Below, piece after piece: positions 8,278-18,000 of a stretch of DNA of 64,000 nucleotides. Below the pieces are notes generated by a model. The model searched no databases and was not told the origin of the DNA. It worked only from the letters and a program-made list of their open reading frames with translations. The position numbers and the translations under genes are program-made. Origin of the DNA: Ectothiorhodospiraceae bacterium BW-2 (lineage in GTDB: Bacteria; Pseudomonadota; Gammaproteobacteria; Thiohalomonadales; Thiohalomonadaceae); assembly GCA_008375315.1 (NCBI GenBank), contig CP032507.1, positions 1,787,001-1,851,000 on the forward strand, in the 5' to 3' direction. The number at the start of each line of letters is the position of its first letter. Positions within the stretch are counted from its first letter, which is position 1.

Positions 8278-8830
8278 TCTACTCCCCTGGCGGGAGAGGC
8301 TGCGACAGCAGCGCAAAAAAGAGTTCTACACCGTTGTGGCGGTGGCGATGGCGTTAATGGCGGGGGTTGTCTTCGGTGCCCATCTGGTGGTACAGAGCCA
8401 TATCGACTTTCAGCTCCAGAAGAATAGTCGGCTGCAGCAGGAGATCGCCATCTTTGACGGCATGATTACCAAAATTAATGAGCTGCAGAAGGCGAAAGAG
8501 AACCTTATTCAGCAGATGGATATTATCGAATCGTTGCAGATACACCGACCGGAGGTGGTTCATCTATTCGACGAGCTGGTGGTGAGTATCCCCGAGGGGC
8601 TCTATCTGACCAGTCTGAAGCAGGGGGCGGGCACCCTAACCCTAGAGGGGATTGCGCAGTCTAATGCGCGGGTATCGGCCTTTATGCGCTCGCTCGATAG
8701 CTCCGAGTGGTTCGCTGATCCTAACTTACAGGTCATTCGGGCCAATACCCGTGGCGTGGATCGCACCCGCCAGTTTGTGATTGTGGTCAAACAGACCTCG
8801 CCGCTACTACAGAGTGAAGAGGCTTCGTAG
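8264..8830 (+). CDS. pilN: PilN, inner-membrane pilus alignment protein
   Basis: ATG 8264 has GAGGGG at 8250-8255; the upstream in-frame TTG 8258 is too close to that site. The 188-residue protein starts with the PilM-binding motif ARINLLPWRE, followed by a short basic stretch, one membrane helix (about 22-42) and a periplasmic coiled coil plus ferredoxin-like domain. It heterodimerises with PilO. The start overlaps the end of pilM by 14 nt. Confidence 0.94.
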   Translation: MARINLLPWRERLRQQRKKEFYTVVAVAMALMAGVVFGAHLVVQSHIDFQLQKNSRLQQEIAIFDGMITKINELQKAKENLIQQMDIIESLQIHRPEVVHLFDELVVSIPEGLYLTSLKQGAGTLTLEGIAQSNARVSAFMRSLDSSEWFADPNLQVIRANTRGVDRTRQFVIVVKQTSPLLQSEEAS

Positions 8831-8833
8831 CGT

Positions 8834-9433
8834 ATGGCTATCGAAATCGATCTTAACCAGTTTAAAAATCTCGATCCGGAGAATATCGGTAACTGGCCGC
8901 TGCTAGTGCGGGCGGTGATTGTGATCGGCTGCTGTATTGGGGTGCTATTTGCGGGTTACTACTTCCATATCAGCACCTTGCAACAGCAGCTCGTTCGTGC
9001 CGAGCAGGAGGAGGTCAAAAAGCGGCAGGAGTTTGAGAATAAGCAGCGCTTAGCCGCCAATCTCGCCGCTTATGAGCAGCAGATGCGCGAAATGGAGGAG
9101 ACCTTCGATACCATGCGCCGCCAGCTACCGCGCCAGACCGAGGTGGCCGATCTTCTGGTCGATATCACCCAGACCGGTCTCTCTAGTGGGCTTGAGTTTG
9201 AGCTATTTGAGCCTCGTAGCGAGGTGCCAAAGGGGTTCTATGCTGAGCTGCCGATTAATATCAATATCAGCGGTCAGTACCACAACTTTGGTGAGTTTGT
9301 CAGCGGGGTGGCGGCGTTGCCGCGGATTGTGACGCTGCACAATCTCTCTATTAGCCAAGTGGGGAGTGGGGGTGAGTTGAGCTTTAGTGCGGTGGCCAAA
9401 ACCTATCGCTACTTTGAGACGGAGGAGAAGTGA
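8834..9433 (+). CDS. pilO: PilO, inner-membrane pilus alignment protein
   Basis: A 199-residue protein: short cytoplasmic N-terminus (DLNQFKNLDPENIGNWP), one transmembrane helix (about 26-46), periplasmic coiled coil (STLQQQLVRAEQEEVKKRQ) and a C-terminal PilO fold with SGLEFELFEP and ISGQYHNFGEFVSGVAALPRIV, the family hallmark. It partners PilN and contacts PilP. It begins 3 bp after pilN; its stop TGA overlaps the pilP start. Confidence 0.95.
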   Translation: MAIEIDLNQFKNLDPENIGNWPLLVRAVIVIGCCIGVLFAGYYFHISTLQQQLVRAEQEEVKKRQEFENKQRLAANLAAYEQQMREMEETFDTMRRQLPRQTEVADLLVDITQTGLSSGLEFELFEPRSEVPKGFYAELPININISGQYHNFGEFVSGVAALPRIVTLHNLSISQVGSGGELSFSAVAKTYRYFETEEK

Positions 9434-9978
9434 TGCGGTCGCTGCGGCTTCTGTTTGTATCGTCGCTGTTAGCGCTGTCCGTTGGCTGCTCCGAGGAGAA
9501 TATCGCCCCGCTACAGGCCTATATTGCTGAGGTTAAAACTCGTCCAGCGCAGGGGATCGAGCCGATTAAGGAGTTTAAGAACTACCAATCCTACGCCTAT
9601 AGCGTTGCCCACCTTCGGAGTCCGTTTGTCTCTGATATGCAGCCGTTAGAGAGTGAGTTGCCGCAGCAGCAGAGTGCGAACGATGAGCCGATCTATGGTG
9701 GGCCGAAACCCGACTTTAATCGTAGAAAAGAGGCGTTAGAGGGCTTTCCGCTCGATACACTGCGTTATGTCGGTAGTTTAGAGCAGGGGGAGCAGCTATG
9801 GGCGATTATTGTGTCGCCGGATGAGTTGGTTCATCGGGTACAGCAGGGGAACTATTTAGGGCAGAACTACGGCAAAATAGTCGCTATTACTGAGACTGAT
9901 CTTGCGGTAAGTGAGCTGATTCCCGATGGCAATGGTGGCTGGATTGAGCGTCAGGCCGGATTGAGTCTGGCCGAATAG
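9433..9978 (+). CDS. pilP: PilP, pilus assembly lipoprotein
   Basis: The start is ATG 9433 (TGATG overlap with pilO), with GGAGGAG at 9421-9427; GTG 9430 is possible but closer. The 181-residue product has a lipobox LSVGC with Cys19, a flexible linker with the conserved PFVSDMQPLE-type segment, and the C-terminal PilP beta domain (LDTLRYVGSLEQGEQLWAII, GNYLGQNYGKI). PilP links the PilNO complex to the PilQ secretin. Confidence 0.94.
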   Translation: MRSLRLLFVSSLLALSVGCSEENIAPLQAYIAEVKTRPAQGIEPIKEFKNYQSYAYSVAHLRSPFVSDMQPLESELPQQQSANDEPIYGGPKPDFNRRKEALEGFPLDTLRYVGSLEQGEQLWAIIVSPDELVHRVQQGNYLGQNYGKIVAITETDLAVSELIPDGNGGWIERQAGLSLAE

Positions 9979-10005
9979 GGCAAAAGCACAGAGGTTAGAG
10001 ATAAG

Positions 10006-12039
10006 ATGAGACAAGAGCAGGCATGGAAAACTCTAGCGCACGCTGTCGGTGGCGCACTGCTGCTGTTGCTGCTGTCGCGACAGGCGGCGGCGGAGCTGAG
10101 GGTGGAGCAGCTACAGGTGCGTACTGTGCAGGGTAACGAGATCGAGCTGGCGGTAGGGCTCTCGGGTGAGGCTCCGATACCGAACCACTTTACTCTGGAA
10201 AATCCGCCCCGTATCTCTATCGATATTCCTCAGGCGACACTGGCGCTGGGCGAGAAGTTCCGCAATATCAATGCCGGGCCGGTGAGTAGTGTGCGTCTGT
10301 TAGAGGCGGGGGGGAGAGTGCGATTAGTGGTGCGGTTAAATCAGAGCGCCCCCTACGATATTACCGCTAACGCTAATCAGCTACTGATTCGGTTTAATCG
10401 CCGTTTAGTGGCAGCGGCTACCGAAACAGCGACTGATGCGACCACGACGATGCCCATGGTTGCGGTTGAGCGGGCTGTCTCGGTGGAGAATATCGACTTT
10501 AGACGCGGTGGAGAGGGGGAGGCCAGAATTGCCGTTACCCTAACCGACCCTAACATTATTACCGACATTCGGCGTGAGGGGAGTAAAATTGTGGCTGAGT
10601 TCTTAGCCGCCACGCTACCGCCGACGCTACAGAAGCGGCTCGATGTGAACGATTTTGCCACGCCGATTAGTTTTATTGACGCTAAGATGACCGATAACGG
10701 GGCGCAGTTGATTTTGACTCCAAATAGTGAGCTGTTTGACTATTTGGCCTATCAGGCGGGGAGTGAGTACCAAATTGAGGTGAAGCCGTTGTCGCTATCG
10801 GAGTTAGAGCAGCAGCAGCGCGATAGTTTCGGTTATTCGGGCGAGAAGTTATCGCTGAACTTTCAAAACATTGAGGTGCGGGCGGTACTACAGCTAATCG
10901 CTGACTTTACGGGTTTAAATGTGGTGGCCAGTGACACTGTTAACGGCTCGATTACGCTGCGATTAAAAAATGTTCCTTGGGATCAGGCGCTCGATATTAT
11001 TCTGCGTACCCGAGGGTTAGGTAAACGACAGACCGGTAATGTGATTTTAGTTGCGCCAAATAGTGAGTTAGCAGAACGCGAAAAGCAGGAGCTGGAGGCG
11101 CAGCAGCAGTTAGTGGAGTTAGCTCCGTTACAGACCCGCTTTTTTCAGATTAACTACGCTAAGGCGAGTGATATTTCGGTGCTGTTAAAGTCGGGTGAGA
11201 ACGCCTCTATTCTGTCGGCACGGGGGCAGGTGACGATGGATGAGCGCACCAATACGCTGATGATTCTCGATACGGGGGAGAAGTTAGATGAGATTAATGA
11301 GATTATTAAGAAGCTCGATATTCCGATTCGTCAGGTGATGATTGAGTCGCGGGTGGTGATCGCCTCTGACGATTTTGGTCGCCAGCTAGGGGTGCAGACC
11401 GGTACGGTCGATAGGCAACAGATCGCCGCTACGCTACAGCCGGGTGATATTGTCACTAATATGAATGTTAATCTACCGGCGACCGATAAGGGCACTTTCG
11501 GTTTTACTATTTTGGATAGTAGTTTTTTGCTCGATATGGAGCTCTCGGCGATGCAGTCGGAGGGTCGGGGGGAGATTCTCTCTAATCCGCGGGTGATTAC
11601 CTCTAATCAGAAGCAGGCGACGATTAAGCAGGGGACTCAAATCCCCTATAAGGCGGTGAGTGATGGTGGTGGCACTAAAACTGAATTTAAAGATGCGGTG
11701 TTAGAGCTTAGGGTGACGCCACAAATTACTCCCGATAATCGGGTGGTGATGGATCTGTTAGTCTCCAAAAACAGCCCCGGACAGATATTTACCGATGGGG
11801 TGAGTATTGATACTCGTGAAATTCACACTCAGGTGTTGGTTGATGATGGTGATACGGTGGTGCTAGGGGGGGTATTTGAGAAGACGGTTTTAAATAGCAC
11901 CGAAAAGATACCGTTATTAGGCGATATCCCCCTGCTGGGTTTCTTTTTTCGCAATACGAATGTGACTAATCAGAAGAGCGAGCTTTTGATTTTTGTCACG
12001 CCTAAGATACTTAAAGATCAACTGAAATCGGATTTTTAA
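10006..12039 (+). CDS. pilQ: PilQ, type IV pilus outer-membrane secretin
   Basis: A 677-residue secretin: signal peptide ending near QAAA (residues 1-30), two AMIN domains (about 31-140 and 160-260) that bind peptidoglycan, an STN/N0 domain (about 280-355, LSLNFQNIEVRAVLQLIADF), an N1 domain (about 375-455) and the secretin barrel (about 475-675) with the terminal VLGGVFEKT...IPLLGDIPLLGFFFR signature. It forms the pore for the pilus fibre. The last base of its TAA stop is the first base of the next gene's ATG, so the giant Ig-like gene downstream is translationally coupled. The aroK-aroB genes commonly found after pilQ are not here. Confidence 0.96.
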   Translation: MRQEQAWKTLAHAVGGALLLLLLSRQAAAELRVEQLQVRTVQGNEIELAVGLSGEAPIPNHFTLENPPRISIDIPQATLALGEKFRNINAGPVSSVRLLEAGGRVRLVVRLNQSAPYDITANANQLLIRFNRRLVAAATETATDATTTMPMVAVERAVSVENIDFRRGGEGEARIAVTLTDPNIITDIRREGSKIVAEFLAATLPPTLQKRLDVNDFATPISFIDAKMTDNGAQLILTPNSELFDYLAYQAGSEYQIEVKPLSLSELEQQQRDSFGYSGEKLSLNFQNIEVRAVLQLIADFTGLNVVASDTVNGSITLRLKNVPWDQALDIILRTRGLGKRQTGNVILVAPNSELAEREKQELEAQQQLVELAPLQTRFFQINYAKASDISVLLKSGENASILSARGQVTMDERTNTLMILDTGEKLDEINEIIKKLDIPIRQVMIESRVVIASDDFGRQLGVQTGTVDRQQIAATLQPGDIVTNMNVNLPATDKGTFGFTILDSSFLLDMELSAMQSEGRGEILSNPRVITSNQKQATIKQGTQIPYKAVSDGGGTKTEFKDAVLELRVTPQITPDNRVVMDLLVSKNSPGQIFTDGVSIDTREIHTQVLVDDGDTVVLGGVFEKTVLNSTEKIPLLGDIPLLGFFFRNTNVTNQKSELLIFVTPKILKDQLKSDF

Positions 12040-15000
12040 TGATGAAACAGACTTTCTCTCTCTCTCTCTCTCTCTCTTTGTCGGCTCTCTTCTCTGTTCT
12101 ATTTGTTTTGCTGCTGCTGCAGGGGTGTGTTAGTGGGACTGAGGAGGCGGTGCAGCAGGCGGCATCGCAGATCACAGCTGGGGGCGGGGGGGGAACCACA
12201 ACACCTGATGGTAATACGATATCTATCTTACCAATTAGCGAAATCACCTTGTTAGCAGGTAAAAATGAGTTGATAGCTGATGGTTCGGATAAAGCACTTA
12301 TTCGTGCGGTAGTAAAAGATACGACCGGTGCCGCTAAGCAAGATGTTACAGTCACTTTTTCAACGACTGCCGGGGTACTCTCAGCTGGAAGCGTGGTAAC
12401 GAATGAGAGTGGTATTGCCGAAGTCTATCTTACCAGTGGCGGTTATCCGGCGGTGGCTACAGTTCGTGCTGACGCTGGCGGTTTTGGGGCTAAAACAACC
12501 ATTAAAATTGTCACAGAACCGGGGAGTATCGAACTTAACCTGTCGGAAAATCAAATTAACACGGCGGGTATGTCAACGCTATGGGCGACCGTCAGCGATA
12601 ATGCTGGTAACGCTGTGTCTGATATCGAAGTGCAATTTTTTATCGAAACCAATCAAAGTGGTGCGAGTTTAAGTTCCGCTTCTGCAATTACTGATGGTAA
12701 TGGCGTGGCAACAGTTACCTATTTTGCTGGAGAGACTGGAGGCGTTGTCGATTCAGTGATTGCAGTGGTTCCGAGTCGGGGTTTACGAATTACTTCGCCT
12801 AAAGTTATCGAAGTCGGTAGCTTGACAGCGGATCAAGTGAATGTGAACTCATTAGTTTTGTGGGCCGGTAAAGAGCAGTTAACCGTTGGCGGTGATACAA
12901 CGACTATTCGTGCGACGGTAACTGATGCTGTAGGTAATGCAGTGAATGGAGCAAAAGTCAATTTTAGTTCTGGTAGTGTTGCGGCTCTTTCTGCTAATAG
13001 TGCGATAACTAATGTTAATGGTGTTGCCGAGGTAACTCTAAGCTCCAGAGATGTGGCCGGAGCAGTGACACTCTCAGCAGAGTATCGGGGCATTGGCTCG
13101 GCCATAAATCTTAATATTGTGGCGGCAGAGGCGACTAGCTTAGTCTTAACTGCTAGCAGTGCGGCGTTAGAGACAGCGGAGACAACCCAAATTAAAGCCA
13201 AACTGCTTGATGAGTTTGGTAACCCCGTCAGTGGCGAGTCAATTGTCTTTGATTTGGTCGGTAAAGGCCAGTTAGGTGGTGACTCTGCCACAACTGGAGC
13301 GAATGGTATTGCTACAATTAGTTTTACCGCTGATGCTGCGCTTACCGGAACAACGACTATTAATGCTGTTAGTGCGACCAATGTTGGCCTAAAAGGGAGT
13401 GTTACTGTTACCGTTTCAACTCCTCCCGAAGAGGCAGATGAGGTGATTCGTGCGGCTGAACTGACAATTGCAACCGATAAAGTCGCTGTATTATCAGATG
13501 GAAATGACAGGGCAACTTTAACTGTTACTGCAAAAAATAGTGAAGGGGCTGTTCTACCCGGTGTGATTGTCACTTTTGCAACCACCGGAGGAGAGCTATC
13601 TCATGCGCAGTTAACTACAGATGATAGCGGTAAGGCGCAGGTCACCTTTGCGGCTAATTTGGCTGAGCCGGCTAATCAAACAGAGACGATTACAGCGACT
13701 GCTAGTGGTGTCACGGGAGGAACTTCTATTCCGATACGGATTACTGGTTCAAGCGTTACCATTAGCAGTGACAGAACCAATTTAGTTACCGGTGGCGCTG
13801 ATACTGCAGAAATCGATCTGTTAGCCTCTAATGGTGCCGGAACCGGAGTCTTTAATGCTGATATTGAACTCTCTTTATCTGATCCTGATGGTGATGGTGC
13901 CGGGGGTACACTGCTGCTAAATGGTAATCCTTTAGATGGCAATACAATTAAATCGGGAGTTGATGGTCGGGCTACGGTGCGAGTTAAAGGGATTAATGCC
14001 GGTGTTCTGCGATTAACAGCAAAAAGTTTAGGGGATACCAAAACTTTTGATTTTAATGTTCAGGCTGCTGCACAGGCGTTACAAATTACAGCCCCGATAA
14101 CTGAAGCAGAAAAAATTGCTAATCTGGATCAGAGTGTAACTGTTAAGGTATCAGTACCGACAACGATTAGCGGAAAGTTGGTTTTTGTCACCACTCATGG
14201 TCAATGGAGTAATGGTAACAAGCAGATTGAAGTCGATATTGCCGCTACTGAAGTCTCAGCTATATTAAGTAGTGGTAACGCTAACGGTGTTGCTACAGTG
14301 AGTGTTTTTGCTAAAAGCAATATTACTCTAAAGGATTCGGTACAAATTAAGTTTGTTAATGCTGATGTGGCGGTCGGGAGCAGTGTGACGATTCAGGCAA
14401 CACCCACAACGCTGCAGCCCTCTGGTGGCGATGCGCAAAATAGTGCCCGCTTAACCGGTATGGTGCGGGATGCCAATGGTGCACCTATCTATAATGCTCT
14501 GGTTCACTTTACACTGGAAAATAGTACCGGTGGTGGTGAATATGTGGAGGATGCCTATGTCTATAGCGACTCTTCGGGGCAGGTAACGACCAATTTTATC
14601 TCCGGTTCGATTAGTAGTGATGCGACAGGGGTTCGGATTAAGGCTGCCCTCTATGGCACTAATGGTGAGGTTGATAGTGATGTGGTCTCCATCTTAATTA
14701 ACCAGACGGCTGGTTCTGTGGTTATCGGTTCGGGCAACTTAGTGGCAACCGCCAATAACGATACCAGTTACGAGCTGCCTATGGCGATTATGGTCAGCGA
14801 TTCAGCCGGTAACCCGGTTGCCAATACCACGGTGACTTTAAAGTCGTGGCCTATATTTGCTTATACCGGATACCGGGTGACGCTGGATGAGATCTGTCCA
14901 GCAGTTAAAACCTATGCAATACCTAATGAAGATAGTAACCGTAACTTAAGTCTAGATGATGGCGAGGATAAGAGCTATCCAGAGAGTAGTTTAGGCGTCG

Positions 15001-18000
15001 ATTTTAACTTTGATGGAGATCTACAGGATATTATCGGCCGTGATGGCTTGATAACGCCACAAAACTCCAGTGGAGGAAGTGTGCCGGTCACGGTACGAAC
15101 TGATGAGAGTGGAGTGGCAACCTTTACTATCAGTTATCTGAAGCAGTATGCTAGCTGGATTGAGACTGAAATAGAGGCATCCGTTGTAGTGCAAGGGACT
15201 GAGAATACGGGGCGTCTTAGGATGACTTTGCCTCCTGTGGCTGGTGATACTTGTAGTCTGGATAACTCACCGTTTAATCCGCCTAGTGGTTCCGGACCTA
15301 GTTTATCTGGTGAGGGAGTGACTTTGTCAGCTGCGACATCGGAAACTGTGGTTAACGGCGATGTCGGGCTAACTGCTACTGTAACTGATATTCAGGGAAA
15401 TGCAGTTAGAGGAGCTAATGTCGACTTTACTCTTTCGGTACAGAGCTCTAGTGGTGCTGCATCGGGACAGCTTTCGGCAGCTCAGGCAACAACTAATGGT
15501 GCCGGTAAAGCGACTGTGACCTATACTGCCGGCGGTGTTGTGGGTACTGAGGTCGTGACGGCAACGGTAGCCGGTTACGACTATCCTGCAAGTCAAAATA
15601 TTACGATTTTGGCTGAAGGGGTGAGTAATATTGCCGATCTGCGTTTGACTGCAGCAAGTACAACAGTTGTGGCCGATGGTAGTGATGGCACCATCGTTAG
15701 AGCGCAGTTGTTAGATAGTGATTTTCAGCCGGTTATCGGTCGTGAGGTTGCGTTTGTAACTTCATTTGGCCGTTTTGATAATGCTGATGATGTTGATGGG
15801 GATAATAATTCCAGAACCATTACAGTGGTTTCAGGTAGTGGGGGGATTGCTTCGGCTCGTTTGACTGGACCTAACCCGGTTGGCATCGGACTGGCGACAG
15901 TAAAAGCTACAGCGGGAGATTATGAGGATACTGTACAGGTTAACTTTACTGCCGGAGAGGCTGCTACAATTAATTTAACGCCTTTGCCTTCTGCTGTTAA
16001 TACCGGAGGAAACTCGCAAATTGCTGTGAGAGTAACGGATGGAAATGGATTGCCGGTTGCTAATCAAACACTGTTAGTCACTTTTACCAATAATAGCGGC
16101 GGTTCTGTGAGCCCGATTCTGGCAGAGACCAATAGTAGTGGCCAGCTGACAATAAACTATGTTGCCGGCATTATTGCCGTAACTGATACCATTACAGTAA
16201 CTTCAAGTAGTAATAGTGGTGTTACTGCTAGCTTAGACATTGTTGTGACTAGGTTGGATGTGAATAGCATCAATTTAATATCCGGTTCATCTAATGTTAC
16301 GGCAGATGGTGCTGGCAGTACTGCAATTACCGCTACTGTGCGTGATGTGAATGGTGCTGTTGTTGCTGGTGCTACCGTTAATTTTTCAACCACCTTGGGT
16401 ACATTGAGCCCCGATGCCGCAACTGTTGGCACAGTTACGACATTAAGTGCAACTTCAAACAGTAATGGTGTTGCTCGTGTCTTTCTATTTTCAACAACTT
16501 CAGCAGGAACTGCGGCCGTGTCAGCTAATGCCGAAGGTAGTATTGCCTCGGTCAATGTCAGTTTTGTTTCGGGCAGTGCCAATGGCATTGTGTTGAATAC
16601 AGATAAAGCGGTAATTACTCAAGCCGATAGTGTTAATTTCAGTGGTTTTATTCGTGATGCGAACAATAATATTCTTTCCAATGCCGAATACACACTGGAT
16701 GTGGTTGATAATTTCGGCGCAGCATCGCCGAATTACTACTACACACGAAGCGGGCGCAGTGATGCCAACGGAGCTTATAGCGATGGTGGTTGGGTGGTAC
16801 CCGCGACTTTAGCTGATACTGTACAGGTTCGAGTGAGAAGTGGCACGGCGATTTCATCTGTCAGAACATTAACTACTGTGGGTTCAATTACAGTAGCATC
16901 TGCGAGCGCAACTATGACGGCTGATGGTAGCAGTACCAATGCGGTAACTGTCAATGTTAAGGGCATGAGTGGAGGTAATGTGAGTGGTGTGCCTGTGGGT
17001 ATTTGCTCAGGGCTGGAGGGAACGACATTTACCGCATCGGGAAACACGATAGCTCAGGATTGTAGTTCGGTAACGACCTCTACTGCCAATAGTTATAGTG
17101 GTAATCTCTCCTCCAGCACATTTGATAATCCGTTTAGCGTTAATGTGGATGGAACTGCGGTTGCAGTTCGTTACTCCTTTACCAATGTACCGGAAAACTC
17201 GTGGTTAGATGTGGATTTGTATAATCTGGATACGAATCAAATAATAAGATCAAATTTTATTAGTACTTTGGTAAATGATGGCCAGCCGATTTTGAATGGC
17301 TTGGCGGTTACCCCGCAATTAAGTCGCGGAAGTTACTATTTTGTTGTGGAGGTTAATAACGGTCCTGCCAACTGGAGTCTGGATGTGCAGGCATCAACAG
17401 CGACAACCACTAATACTGATCCGACCACTACATTGCAAACTGATGCATCAGGTAATGTCAGTGTGACATTGAACTCAGGTAATAAAGCTGGTACAGCGGC
17501 TATTAGTGCCTATGCACACAGCAATGGTACGAGAAACAATAGTGCGACAACGGATGTAATACTGACTGCTGGAGCACCCTCTGTCAGTCATGGTAGCTAT
17601 ATCGTTTCGGCAGCACCAAGCACGGTAAATGGTTCTGGTAGCAGTCAGGTGTCAGTCAAAGTAGTCGACAGCAATGGCAATGCCGTTTCCGGAGAAACAA
17701 TCACCTTCTCCATTAGCACCAATACCAGTGGTGCAAACTTGAGTGCAACAACGGCAGTGACCGGTAATGATGGTATTGCTACAGTTGCCTATACTGCTGG
17801 TACTACGGAAGGCGCTGATACCATTACCACCGTAGCCAGCAGTAACGATGCCACTAAAACCGGTACAATAACGGTCGATAATGACGCTGTTGTAGTAGGA
17901 GGTGTCGCTATGGCAACGGGCTCTAACAGTCTGACCGCTAACGGAACCAGCTCGACTATCCTTCGTGTGACGGTACGGGATACCGCTGGGGCGGTAGTGC

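Noticed and set aside
13676-14041. Minus-strand open frames inside the giant Ig-like gene (12833-13585, 13676-14041, 16157-16588, 17789-18316, 18380-18940 and others)
   Set aside because: Their translations are mirror products of the Thr/Val/Ala-rich repeats and have no independent signals.
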